Shown piece after piece: positions 32,660 through 43,565 of a stretch of 64,000 nucleotides of DNA (its first letter is position 1; each line of letters begins with the position of its first letter). The notes under the pieces are model-generated. The model saw nothing but the letters and a program-made list of their open reading frames with translations, was not told where the DNA came from and ran no database searches. The DNA is from Kribbella pittospori (GTDB taxonomy: Bacteria > Actinomycetota > Actinomycetes > Propionibacteriales > Kribbellaceae), in contig NZ_SJKB01000005.1 in assembly GCF_004331465.1 (NCBI RefSeq), positions 248,001 through 312,000 of the forward strand. The letters run 5' to 3'. The position numbers and the translations under genes are program-made.

Positions 32660-33506
32660 AGCGCTGCGGATCCCGGTCAACAAGCCACCACGGCACCTGC
32701 CGCGCCGGGTCGTCGTCCTCTTCGTCCTGATCTTCTTCGCCGTCGTGTTCGCGATGCCGATGCTGTGGATGGTGAGCGCGTCACTCAAGCCGGAGAACGA
32801 AGTACTGCAGTCGCCGCCGACGTTCATCCCGTCGACGTTCCAGTGGGGCAACTACTCCCAGGCCGGCGATGGACTGCTGCCGTTCTTCCTGAACAGCTGC
32901 AAGCTCGCGGCGCTGAACGTCGGATTCCTGCTGCTGTTCGCCTCGCTGGCCGGCTACGGCTTCGCCCGGCTGAACTTCGCGTTCAAGAACCTGGCCTTCG
33001 CCTTGTTGTTGTCGACGGCAATGATCCCGAGCATGGTGTACCTCGTCCCGCAGTACATGCTGTTCCGCGAGATGGGCTGGATCGACACCCACTACCCGCT
33101 CTGGATCCCGAACGTGCTGACGCCGGTCTTCGGCACGTTCCTGCTCCGGCAGGCGTTCCGCGGCGTACCGATGGAGCTGGAGGAGGCGGCCAAGCTCGAC
33201 GGCGCGTCGACGTTCGGCACCTTCTGGCGGATCATGCTGCCGCAGGTGAAGCCGGCCCTGGCTGCGGTCGGCGCACTGACCTTCATGGGCTCGTGGAACG
33301 ACCTGTTCGGGCCGCTGATCTTCCTCAACTCGACGCGGCTGCAGACGATGCCGATCGCGCTCGCCCTGTTCAAGGGTGAGTACTTCACCCAGACCAATCT
33401 GATGATGGCGGCGGCGACGCTGACGATCCTGCCGCCGTTGCTGCTCTTCCTGCTGGCCCAGAAGTACTTCGTCCAGGGCATCACGATGTCCGGCCTGAAA
33501 GGATAG
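32649..33506 (+). CDS. Sugar ABC importer permease, MalG/UgpE type
   Basis: A 285-aa partner permease with six predicted helices. The EAA loop is EEAAKLDGASTFGTFWRIML (about 178-197), and the usual MalG ending GITMSGLKG is present. The ATG at 32649 overlaps the upstream permease, so the two are translationally coupled. The following enolase-superfamily gene starts 2 bp later. Confidence 0.92.
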   Translation: MTTEALRIPVNKPPRHLPRRVVVLFVLIFFAVVFAMPMLWMVSASLKPENEVLQSPPTFIPSTFQWGNYSQAGDGLLPFFLNSCKLAALNVGFLLLFASLAGYGFARLNFAFKNLAFALLLSTAMIPSMVYLVPQYMLFREMGWIDTHYPLWIPNVLTPVFGTFLLRQAFRGVPMELEEAAKLDGASTFGTFWRIMLPQVKPALAAVGALTFMGSWNDLFGPLIFLNSTRLQTMPIALALFKGEYFTQTNLMMAAATLTILPPLLLFLLAQKYFVQGITMSGLKG

Positions 33507-33508
33507 CC

Positions 33509-34591
33509 ATGCGGATCACCCGGATCGAATCGATCATCCTGCTCGACAAACTCCACCTCGTGAAGGTGCACACCGACGAGGGCCTGGTGGGCGTCGGCGA
33601 GGTCAGCCCGATGAACGCCCACGTCTCGCACAGCGTGGTGGAACACGCACTCGCTCCGTTGCTGGTCGGCGAGGAGGCCACCGACATCGAGCGGCTGTGG
33701 CGCCGGCTCTACACCAAGCCGTACAAGCTCGGTCCAGGCGGCGCCCAGCTGAACGCGATCGCCGGCATCGACATCGCGCTGTGGGACCTGCTCGGCAAGG
33801 CCGCCGGGCTGCCCGTCTACAAACTGCTCGGCGGAAAGTACCGCCAGAGCATGAAGGTCTACGCCAGCTCGATGGCCCGCGGGATGACGCCGCAGGAGGA
33901 GGCCGAGCGGGCGAAGTCCTTCCAGGAGAAGGGTTTCTACGGCTACAAGATCCACTCGTCGACGCCATGGATGCACGACGACGGATTCGATCAGACGATC
34001 GCGACCGTGACCGCGGTTCGCGAACTGGTCGGGGACGACTTCCCGATCCTGGTCGACGTCAACAACGCGTACTACGAGCACACCGCGATCAAGCTGGCCC
34101 ACGCGCTGGAGGATCTCGGGGTCTGGCACTTCGAGGAACCGCTCGCGGCGCACGACTACGCGGCGTACGGGCGACTGGCCGACGCGGTCGACATCCCGAT
34201 CGCGGTGGGGGAGCAGGAGTACACCATCTGGCAGTTCCGCGACCTGATCACGGAGGGCCGGGTCGACATCCTGCAGCCGGACGTCATCAAGTGCGGCGGG
34301 ATCACGGAGTTCAAGAAGATCGCCGTACTCGCCGACACGTATACCAAGCCGATCACCGTGCACAACACCCAGCAGACGGTCGGTACGTCGGCACACGCCC
34401 ACCTCTGGGTCAGTACGCCGGCCTGCGTGTACCCGCAGGAGTACAACATCGAGCACAACCCGATCCTCGACGACGTGCCGATCTGGCAGAACCCGCTCGT
34501 CCCGGTGAACGGGGAGATCACGCCCTGGGAGCTGCCCGGGCTGGGTGTCGAGCTGAACGAGGACGCGATCGCGAAGCTGCGCACCAACTGA
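33509..34591 (+). CDS. Enolase superfamily dehydratase/epimerase, mandelate racemase subgroup (first copy)
   Basis: A 360-aa enzyme likely to dehydrate an aldonic acid to a 2-keto-3-deoxy acid. It has a capping domain (1-115) and a beta barrel. Predicted metal ligands are D183 (LVDVNN), E209 (HFEEP) and E235 (VGEQE). The acid/base dyad D258 (LQPD) and H285 (ITVHN) marks the mandelate-racemase group. The second-strand motif is K147-x-H149 (YKIHS), not the more common KxK. Substrate is not assignable without a similarity network. It lies inside the transporter genes, between the permeases and binding protein, which ties substrate uptake to its turnover. Confidence 0.85.
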   Translation: MRITRIESIILLDKLHLVKVHTDEGLVGVGEVSPMNAHVSHSVVEHALAPLLVGEEATDIERLWRRLYTKPYKLGPGGAQLNAIAGIDIALWDLLGKAAGLPVYKLLGGKYRQSMKVYASSMARGMTPQEEAERAKSFQEKGFYGYKIHSSTPWMHDDGFDQTIATVTAVRELVGDDFPILVDVNNAYYEHTAIKLAHALEDLGVWHFEEPLAAHDYAAYGRLADAVDIPIAVGEQEYTIWQFRDLITEGRVDILQPDVIKCGGITEFKKIAVLADTYTKPITVHNTQQTVGTSAHAHLWVSTPACVYPQEYNIEHNPILDDVPIWQNPLVPVNGEITPWELPGLGVELNEDAIAKLRTN

Positions 34592-34676
34592 GACAGCCAA
34601 CCTCCGCCCCATCCGAGCACTGCAACACCCGTCACGCGTGCCGCGTGGCGTCACCCCTGACAGAACAGGAACGACC

Positions 34677-35993
34677 ATGACCGCAGGACAGTTTTCTCGA
34701 AGGTCGGTGCTCAAAGCCCTCGGCCTCACGACCGGGGCGATCGCGGTCGGTGCGCCGCTGGCCGCCTGCAGCGGCAACAGCGCCGGGGGAGGAGGCGGTG
34801 GCAATGCCTCCTGGCTGACCTGGGACACCAACAGCGGCACCCCGCTCTACACGGTTGCCGAGAACTGGGCCAAGCAGGCCGGCAAGACACTCGACATCCA
34901 GTCGGTGCCGGGCGACGACTACGACACCAAGCTGCGCACCGTACTGTCGTCGGGCGCGGCCCCGACGGCGATCCGGATCAACGACGACTACGTCAAGGGG
35001 TACTACGCGGAGGGCTCGCTGCTCGACCTGAAGCCGTACCTGGACAAGGACGGGATCAAGGCCGAGGACTACTTCCCGGTCGCCTTCAACTTCCCCAAGC
35101 AGGAAGACGGCGCGCACGCGGCCTGGCCGATCATGACCAACCCCGGCGTCATCTACTGCAACACCGACGCGTTCGCCGAGGCCGGTGTCGAGCTGCCGCC
35201 GAAGGACTGGGCCGCCAGCGGCTGGACCTGGGACGACTTCCTCGACGCCGCGAAGAAGCTGACCAAGCCGAACGGCGAACGGTACGGCGCGCTCGTGTTC
35301 CCCGACACCTCGCTGGAGACCGTGTGGCCGGTGAACAACGGTGGCGACGGCATCTACTCCAAGGACGCCACCCGCTTCACGCTGGCTGAGGCGCAAGGTG
35401 CCGAGGCAGTCCAGTGGGTCGCCGACCTCGCCCTCGTCCACAAGGTGCACCCTGATTTCGCCACCGTCACGGCCGGCCGGCAGACGCCGAACTGGGCGCT
35501 CTCGCAGCTGGGGACCGGCAAGGTCGCGATGCTGCTGTCGCTGACCAGCGGCATCCCGTACCTGCGCAGCAACGCCAAGGTGAAGTGGGACATCTTCCCA
35601 CCGCCGATGAAGGCCGCCCGCAAGACGGTGAACACGATGACCGTGCTGGCGATCCCGAAGGACTCCAAGGACCCCGACACGGCCTGGGATTTCCTCAAGT
35701 ACTGCGCCGGCGCGGACGCGTCCAAGCTGCTCGCCGAGTCGCGCGGCTTCATGCCGGTCGCGAAGAGCTCGTCGGCGCTGTTCGTGCCGGACGACAAGGG
35801 CCCGGCCAACCTCGCCCTGGTCACGCAAGCGCTGGACAACGCGGTGAACGAGAACTTCAGCCGCTACATCGAACGCGCCCGGACCATCTACCGGCCGGTG
35901 CTGGACGACGTCTGGAGCGGTAAGCAAACCGCCGCCGCGGCGCTGGGTAGTGTCAAGCAGAAGGTCGAAGACGTGCTCGCAGGCAAGGGGTGA
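34677..35993 (+). CDS. Sugar ABC importer substrate-binding lipoprotein
   Basis: A 438-aa extracellular binding protein. The signal has a twin-arginine motif (SRRSVLKALG) and a lipobox LAAC at about residue 31, so it is probably Tat-exported and lipid-anchored. The mature domain resembles family 1 sugar binders (VLSSGAAPTAIRINDDYVKGY; DTAWDFLKYCAGADASK near the end). ATG 34677 has AGGA upstream. It is the binding protein for the permeases at 31706-33506. Confidence 0.92.
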   Translation: MTAGQFSRRSVLKALGLTTGAIAVGAPLAACSGNSAGGGGGGNASWLTWDTNSGTPLYTVAENWAKQAGKTLDIQSVPGDDYDTKLRTVLSSGAAPTAIRINDDYVKGYYAEGSLLDLKPYLDKDGIKAEDYFPVAFNFPKQEDGAHAAWPIMTNPGVIYCNTDAFAEAGVELPPKDWAASGWTWDDFLDAAKKLTKPNGERYGALVFPDTSLETVWPVNNGGDGIYSKDATRFTLAEAQGAEAVQWVADLALVHKVHPDFATVTAGRQTPNWALSQLGTGKVAMLLSLTSGIPYLRSNAKVKWDIFPPPMKAARKTVNTMTVLAIPKDSKDPDTAWDFLKYCAGADASKLLAESRGFMPVAKSSSALFVPDDKGPANLALVTQALDNAVNENFSRYIERARTIYRPVLDDVWSGKQTAAAALGSVKQKVEDVLAGKG

Positions 35994-35995
35994 GG

Positions 35996-37042
35996 ATGAA
36001 GATCACGGAGATCAGCGTCGAGGTGCTGTCGGAGGCCAAGGCGCATCCCGTTCGCGACGCGATCCAGTTGCTCGACCGCAACGGGCGTACCCGGGTGCGG
36101 ATCGACACCGACGAGGGCATCAGCGGGGTCAGCAACACGTACTTCGGCCGGGTGGCGAGCTCGCCGGCCGTGCTGGCCTCGATCGTCACCGAGCAACTGG
36201 CGCCCGCGATCGTCGGTGAGGACCCCACCCTGATTCGCGGGATCCGGCAGAAGCTGCAGACGCTCACCGACTACCAGGGGACCGCCGGACTCTCGTCGTA
36301 CGGGATCTCCGCGATCGATCTGGCGTTGTGGGACCTGCTCGGCAAGTCGCTGGACGTGCCGGTCTGGAAGTTGCTCGGTGCGCAGCGGACCGCGATCCCG
36401 ACGTACGCGATGGTGGGCTGGCTCGAGCTGGACGTCACGGGCCTGGAGACCGTGTCGGCCAAGGCGATGGAGCAGGGCTTCCGGGGCGTGAAGATGAAGG
36501 TCGGCGGCGGTCCGCTGAGCGAGGACGTCCAGCGGATCAAGGCGGTCCGGGCGGTGATCGGGCCGGATGCGCCGCTGATGGTGGACGCCAACCAGGCGTT
36601 CGGGTACTCCGAGGCGCTGCGGCGGGGCCGGGTGTACGAGGAGCTGGACTGCCGGTGGTTCGAGGAACCACTGCCGGCCGGTGACACCGACGCCCATGTC
36701 CGGCTGGCCGAGAAGCTGGACATCCCGATCGCGACCGGTGAGAACCGGTACGGGCAGGCGGCGTTCCGGGATCTGATCGCCCGCGGGGGAGTCGGGGTGG
36801 TGCAGCCCGACCTGAGGCGTGCCGGTGGGCTCACCGACTGCCTGGAGATCGGACTGATGGCAGCCGGCTTCGGTGTCCCGTACGCCTCGCACGGGGGAGG
36901 CGCTCACATCCACGTTCTGGCCGCGTTGCCGAACACGATCTACGTGGAGAGTGGACTGCTGCCCGCGGACGGCCGGGTCGAGTTGGTGGACGGCTGTTAT
37001 CCACTGCCGCTCGGCCCCGGCCTGTCGTCGTGGAACGACTAA
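35996..37042 (+). CDS. Enolase superfamily dehydratase, mandelate racemase subgroup (second copy)
   Basis: A 348-aa enzyme. Catalytic positions: K166-x-K168 (VKMKV), metal ligands D197 (MVDANQ), E223 (WFEEP), E249 (ATGEN), and dyad D272 (VQPD) and H299 (YASHGGG). This is a complete mandelate-racemase-type set, fitting an acid-sugar dehydratase or racemase. The ATG at 35996 has AAGGGG at good spacing; a GTG at 35990 that overlaps the previous stop is the alternative. It is the last gene of the operon and is clearly diverged from the 33509 copy, so two different sugar acids or epimers are probably handled. Confidence 0.87.
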   Translation: MKITEISVEVLSEAKAHPVRDAIQLLDRNGRTRVRIDTDEGISGVSNTYFGRVASSPAVLASIVTEQLAPAIVGEDPTLIRGIRQKLQTLTDYQGTAGLSSYGISAIDLALWDLLGKSLDVPVWKLLGAQRTAIPTYAMVGWLELDVTGLETVSAKAMEQGFRGVKMKVGGGPLSEDVQRIKAVRAVIGPDAPLMVDANQAFGYSEALRRGRVYEELDCRWFEEPLPAGDTDAHVRLAEKLDIPIATGENRYGQAAFRDLIARGGVGVVQPDLRRAGGLTDCLEIGLMAAGFGVPYASHGGGAHIHVLAALPNTIYVESGLLPADGRVELVDGCYPLPLGPGLSSWND

Positions 37043-37180
37043 CCGGAGTCCCCGGCCTACCAGGATCGGCAACTGGCGGTGAATTTCTTACCAGACTCTT
37101 GCTTGTTACTCGTGAGTCGGCGAAGGTGACGATGAGTACTTCTGTCGCCACCCCTCGCACATGCAAAGGCGGTCCGCCCC

Positions 37181-37969
37181 ATGAAGTCCATCGCCAGTTT
37201 GCTCACCGCCGCGGCCCTCGGCGCCGCGATGCTGCTCAGTCCCGGGGTCGCTCACGCGGCGGCGCCGAACTACGTCGCCCTGGGTGACTCCTACGCCTCG
37301 GGCGTCGGCACCCGCACCTACATCTCCAGTAGTGGTTCCTGCCAGCGTTCGACCAAGGCGTACGCCTACATCGACGCGGGCCGGATCGGGGCCAACCTGA
37401 CCTTCGTGGCCTGCTCGGGGGCCCGGGTCTCCGACGTCACCGCGAACCAGCTGCCGTCGGTGACGGGCTCGACCAACATCGTCTCCGTGCAGGTCGGCGG
37501 GAACGACGCCGGGTTCTCGTCGGTGATCACCGAGTGCGCGAAGCCGTCCTGGCTCGGCGACTGCACCGGCGCGGTCGCCAACGCGCAGTCGATCATCAAC
37601 AACACGCTGCCCGGCCGGCTGAACACTCTCTACTCGTCGATCAGGAGCCGGGCGGCGTCGGCCCGGGTCGTCGTGGTCGGCTACCCGCGGATCTTCAACG
37701 GCACCGACTGCAATGCCGGCACGTTCTTCAGCCCGGACGAGATGACCCGGCTGAACGCTACCGCCGACCTGCTCAACTCGAAGATCGCCGCCTCGGCGAG
37801 CGCGGCCGGGTTCGCGTTCGTCAACCCGACCCAGTTGTTCATCGGCCACTCCGTCTGCGGCAGCCCGGAGTGGATCAACGGCCTGTCCAACCCGGTCACC
37901 GAGTCCTACCACCCGAACGTCACCGGCCAGGCCAACTACGCCAACCTGGTCCAGCCGGCCCTGGACTGA
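37181..37969 (+). CDS. Secreted SGNH/GDSL esterase or lipase
   Basis: A 262-aa secreted hydrolase. The signal peptide ends AHAAA (about 27). The SGNH blocks are in order: Ser in YVALGDSYASGVG (about 31-43), Gly in VACSGARVSDV, Asn in VQVGGNDAGF, and Asp/His replaced by the family-typical ESYHPNVTGQANYA at the end. Six Cys residues can form three disulfides, as in Streptomyces secreted lipases of this family. Start ATG has AAGGCGG upstream. It is monocistronic, with a strong hairpin downstream. Confidence 0.92.
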   Translation: MKSIASLLTAAALGAAMLLSPGVAHAAAPNYVALGDSYASGVGTRTYISSSGSCQRSTKAYAYIDAGRIGANLTFVACSGARVSDVTANQLPSVTGSTNIVSVQVGGNDAGFSSVITECAKPSWLGDCTGAVANAQSIINNTLPGRLNTLYSSIRSRAASARVVVVGYPRIFNGTDCNAGTFFSPDEMTRLNATADLLNSKIAASASAAGFAFVNPTQLFIGHSVCGSPEWINGLSNPVTESYHPNVTGQANYANLVQPALD

Positions 37970-37981
37970 CCAAGCAACTAG

Positions 37982-38023
37982 GTGCGGCACCCCACCTCAT
38001 GGTCTGATGCTGGGGTGCCGCAC
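37982..38023 (+). terminator. Terminator after the SGNH esterase
   Basis: A perfect 13-bp stem (GTGCGGCACCCCA at 37982-37994 and TGGGGTGCCGCAC at 38011-38023) with a 16-nt loop, 12 bp after the esterase stop. The right arm overlaps the candidate GTG start of the next gene (38015), so the hairpin might also limit translation of that gene. Confidence 0.75.
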
Positions 38024-39043
38024 AGGTCTGTCGACTGGCTTTTGGCTGCGCGTTCGCAGGCCAACTGCCTTCATCGTCCCGTAACCGATCCTGGGTCCGG
38101 GGCCGCGGCGGACGTCGTACGCCGGATGGCCGGGGTACAGGCTCAGGCCTGGCGTGGAGGGGCGTATGCCGTGCGTGCACGATCGACGGCCACGACGTTG
38201 GCTGATGTGTCGCAGGCGCAGGAGGTCGAGCGATCCGTCGTCCGCGGATGGTTCATGCGAGGAACACTGCAACTCGTCGCGGTCGAGGACGCCGGCCCAC
38301 TGCTCGGGCTGCTCGGGCCGAAGCTGATCAAGGACACCGAGCGCCGGTACGGCGAACTCGGCCTGACCGAGGCGATCCGGGCCGAAGCGGCCGACGTTCT
38401 CGAGGAGCATCTGCTCTCCCACGGACCGACTGGTCGCGCCGCGTTGGCCGACCTACTCGTGAAGGCCGGGTTGATCGAGGAACCGCGAGGGCAGGCGGTG
38501 TATGCGCTGATCCGGCACACCGGGCTGCTCGGGCGGCTGTGTTACGGGCCGGGACACGACAAGGACGAGACCTGGGTCGCGGTGCGCGACTGGCTGGGGA
38601 AGCCGCTCGTGCTGGAAGGCGATGTCGAGGATCTGGCTCGGCGATACCTGACGGCGTACGGGCCGGCGACGGCTCGGGACTTCGCGACCTGGTCGGGGCT
38701 GCCGGTGCCGGCCGCGCGGGCCGGAGTGAAAGCCGTGGCGACAGAATCGTTCGAGATCGAGGGAGACGTTCTGCTCGCCGTCGAGGATCTGCCCGGGAGC
38801 GAGGCAGTGCGCCTGCTGGGGGAGTTCGACGCTTATCTGCTCGGATATCAGGATCGGCGCCATGCACTGGCCAAGGAGTACCAGCGGAAGGTCTATCCGG
38901 GCGGCGGAATGCTTCGGCCGGCAGTGGTGCGGGGCGGGCGCGTGATCGGAACCTGGCGACATGCCGACCGCTCGTACGAGCTCTTCGGCCCGCGGGTGGA
39001 CCTCGCCGATGAACTCGCGGATCTGGCCCGGTTCGCCGGTTGA
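38015..39043 (+). CDS. AlkZ/YcaQ-like winged-helix DNA glycosylase (HTH_42 family)
   Basis: A 342-aa protein of the winged-helix family that includes Streptomyces AlkZ and E. coli YcaQ, which unhook bulky alkyl or interstrand-crosslink lesions. The N-terminal region (RRMAGVQAQAWRGGAYAVRAR) contains the Q-x-Q arrangement reported as catalytic in AlkZ-like enzymes. Later family marks are YGPATARDFATWSGL, LLGEFDAYLLGYQDR and the end GRVIGTWRH. The N-terminus is uncertain: GTG 38015 lies inside the terminator arm, and GTG 37982 is another in-frame choice. Function as a glycosylase is inferred from the family. Confidence 0.75.
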   Translation: MPHRSVDWLLAARSQANCLHRPVTDPGSGAAADVVRRMAGVQAQAWRGGAYAVRARSTATTLADVSQAQEVERSVVRGWFMRGTLQLVAVEDAGPLLGLLGPKLIKDTERRYGELGLTEAIRAEAADVLEEHLLSHGPTGRAALADLLVKAGLIEEPRGQAVYALIRHTGLLGRLCYGPGHDKDETWVAVRDWLGKPLVLEGDVEDLARRYLTAYGPATARDFATWSGLPVPAARAGVKAVATESFEIEGDVLLAVEDLPGSEAVRLLGEFDAYLLGYQDRRHALAKEYQRKVYPGGGMLRPAVVRGGRVIGTWRHADRSYELFGPRVDLADELADLARFAG

Positions 39044-39046
39044 TCG

Positions 39047-39068
39047 TATATGCCTGATCCGGTATATA
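39047..39068 (+). promoter_or_regulatory. AT-rich inverted repeat/promoter before the SRPBCC gene
   Basis: TATATGCC (39047-39054) and GGTATATA (39061-39068) form an inverted pair with one mismatch, 8 bp before the ATG at 39076. In such GC-rich DNA, the TATATA blocks probably include a -10 element, and the symmetry could bind a regulator. The spacing implies a nearly leaderless transcript. Confidence 0.45.
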
Positions 39069-39837
39069 TGGGGTCATGACCGAGACCTTGAGCACGGAGA
39101 ACGGCCGGACGGTACTGCGGATGCAGCGGGCACTACGGCATCCGGTGGAGAAGGTCTGGCGAGCGATCACCGAGCCGGGGGAGCTGGCCGGGTGGTTCCC
39201 CGCTGCGGTCGAGCTGGACCTGCGGCTCGACGGTGCGGTCACGTTCACGTTCGAGGAGGACCCGGGTGCGCCCGTCGACCTCGAGAACGGTGGAGTGATC
39301 CGCGCCTACGAACCACCGCACCTGATCGAGTACACCTGGGGCGTCGAGGTGCTCCGCTGGGAGCTGGTCCCGGCGGGCGATGGGTGCACCTTGCACCTCA
39401 CCGCGACGTACGACGATCGTCCGGGGTCCGCGAGCTTCTCCGGCGGTTGGACGCTGTGCTTCGACGCGCTCGAGCGGGTGCTCGGCGACACGGTGCCGGA
39501 GCGCGACTACGCCGTACTGCACGAGCACTTCGTCAAGGCGTACGGGCTCGACCAGGGCGTCGTGCTGGACGACGGGGGAGTGCGGTTCGAGCGGCAGTTG
39601 GTGCGGCCGAAGGAAGCGCTGTGGGAATTGATCACCGGAGCCGAGTCTGCGGCAGTCGGTAGCCCGCCACCTGCGGGGTTCGTTGCCAAGGGCATTGATC
39701 CGGGGGCAGTGACCGACGTAGTCGAGGCGGAGCGGCTCACCTATACGTGGTCACAGGGCGAGGTCACCTGGGCATTGCGCGACGGCAACGGCGGAGCCCG
39801 CCTGGTGCTCATCCAGACCGGCCCCGCCGCCGGCTAC

Positions 39838-42144
<2,307 letters not shown>

Positions 42145-42229
42145 CCTTCAATTGTTTCATTGAACCGGTTGTACAAAGTTGGCTCGCGGATGCAGGCTCA
42201 CTCGGTCCCATGAACCCTCTACGCCCGGA

Positions 42230-42772
42230 TTAAGGCTTGCGGGCTCGCCGGCCGACGTCGTCGAGCAACTCCTGCAGCTGGGAGGCGAGCTCGGCGCGGC
42301 CGGTGGGGGACAGCGACGCGACCAGCTCGGACTCACGCGTCAGCACCTGGTCGACGGTCCGCTCGATCAGATCGTGGCCGGTCTTGGTGAGAGTCACGAC
42401 CACCGCGCGGCTTCCGTCGTCGGCACTCCGGCGGGTGACCAGCCCGGAATCCTCGGCACGTGCGACCCGCTGCGAGATGGCGCCGGCAGTGACGAGCGTC
42501 CGGCGACTCAACTCACGCGTCGTCAACTCGTACGGCGCTCCGGCTCGGCGCAGCACGCTGAGCAGGTCGAGCGTGGCGGGGTCGACGCCGAGATCGGCGA
42601 GCAGCCGCCGCCGGTCGTCGGCGAAGAGCTTGGCCAGCCGCCACAGGGGAGTGACGATCTCGATCGAGTCGGTCGGTGTCCCGGGTCGCTCCCGCCGCCA
42701 GGCGCGGGCGATCTCCGCGGCGGGGTAGGGGCTCGGTGAATCGAGGGGATAGGAGTCGGCCACGACCACCAT
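42230..42772 (-). CDS. MarR family regulator
   Basis: A 180-aa regulator with a winged helix in the middle (ELTTRELSRRTLVTAGAISQRVARAEDSGLVTRRSADDGSRAV, about 80-122), matching MarR. The N-terminal extension is longer than usual (about 30 residues). The start is five bases from a 30-bp palindrome shared with the divergent SDR gene, so autoregulation together with the SDR is likely. No ribosome site is evident at ATG 42772, so the transcript may be leaderless or the start may lie slightly downstream. Confidence 0.88.
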   Translation of the reverse strand: MVVVADSYPLDSPSPYPAAEIARAWRRERPGTPTDSIEIVTPLWRLAKLFADDRRRLLADLGVDPATLDLLSVLRRAGAPYELTTRELSRRTLVTAGAISQRVARAEDSGLVTRRSADDGSRAVVVTLTKTGHDLIERTVDQVLTRESELVASLSPTGRAELASQLQELLDDVGRRARKP

Positions 42773-42776
42773 GCTA

Positions 42777-42806
42777 CGTTTAGAGCTAAATATTTAGACC
42801 TAAACG
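42777..42806. promoter_or_regulatory. 30-bp near-perfect palindrome, MarR operator
   Basis: The outer arms CGTTTAG and CTAAACG (7 bp each) and the perfect central 12-bp CTAAATATTTAG are joined by two non-matching 2-bp spacers. It fills nearly the whole 40-bp gap between the divergent marR (42772) and SDR (42813) starts and is far more AT-rich than its surroundings. A bound MarR dimer, or two dimers, would cover both promoters. Confidence 0.8.
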
Positions 42807-42812
42807 TGAGGG

Positions 42813-43529
42813 ATGAACGTGACACGGACGATCGTGGTGACCGGGGGAGCGACCGGAATCGGGCGGGCGACCGCCGAGCGGTTCCGCGCGGACGGCGACG
42901 AGGTGGTGATCACCGGGCGCCGGGAGGATGTGCTGGCCAAGACCGCGGCGGACCTGGGAGTCAGGGGAGTGGTGTGCGATGCGACCGACCCGGCACAGAT
43001 CGGGCGACTGCTCGACGCGCTGCCGGACCGGATCGACGTACTGGTCAACAATGCCGGCGGCAACACCGACTTCGGCGCGCCGGAAGGTGGCCTGGAGCAA
43101 CTGAAGGCGAACTGGCTGGCGAACCTGGACGCCAACCTGCTCAGTGCGGTGCTCACCACGACAGCCCTCGCGCCGCGACTCACCACGGCAGTCGTCCATC
43201 TCGGGTCGATCGCCGGTGCCCGTGGTGCCGGCTCGTACGGCGCGTCCAAGGCGGCGCTGGCGATGTGGAACGTGGATGCGGCGACCGAACTCGGACCACG
43301 CGGTATCACCTCGAATGTGGTGGCCCCGGGCTTCACCGCGGAGACCGAGTTCTTCCAGGGACGGATGACCACCGAACGCCGTCAAACGTTGCTGGAAGCA
43401 ACGATGACCAAACGTGAGGGTGAAGTCGAGGACATCGCCGCGACGATCCATTTCCTGGCCTCGCCGGCCGCACGCCATCTCACCGGTCAGGTCCTGCACG
43501 TCAACGGCGGGGCGCTGAGTACACGCTGA
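42813..43529 (+). CDS. SDR family oxidoreductase (FabG-like)
   Basis: A 238-aa classical short-chain dehydrogenase. TGGATGIG (cofactor site, about 10-17), NNAGG (about 76-80), a Ser in HLGSIAG, and the catalytic YGASK (about 144-148) are all present. Arg residues after strand 2 (TGRRED) suggest NADPH. The C-terminus LTGQVLHVNGG is typical. It is controlled by the divergent MarR and may detoxify the MarR ligand. Substrate unknown. Confidence 0.9.
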   Translation: MNVTRTIVVTGGATGIGRATAERFRADGDEVVITGRREDVLAKTAADLGVRGVVCDATDPAQIGRLLDALPDRIDVLVNNAGGNTDFGAPEGGLEQLKANWLANLDANLLSAVLTTTALAPRLTTAVVHLGSIAGARGAGSYGASKAALAMWNVDAATELGPRGITSNVVAPGFTAETEFFQGRMTTERRQTLLEATMTKREGEVEDIAATIHFLASPAARHLTGQVLHVNGGALSTR

Positions 43530-43565
43530 CTACGTGACAACGTGGCCAGATGTGACAATGGCGGC

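Noticed and set aside
30209..32851. An 880-codon open frame on the minus strand
   Set aside because: It lies opposite the aldehyde dehydrogenase and permease genes, which have clear motifs; its own translation has none.
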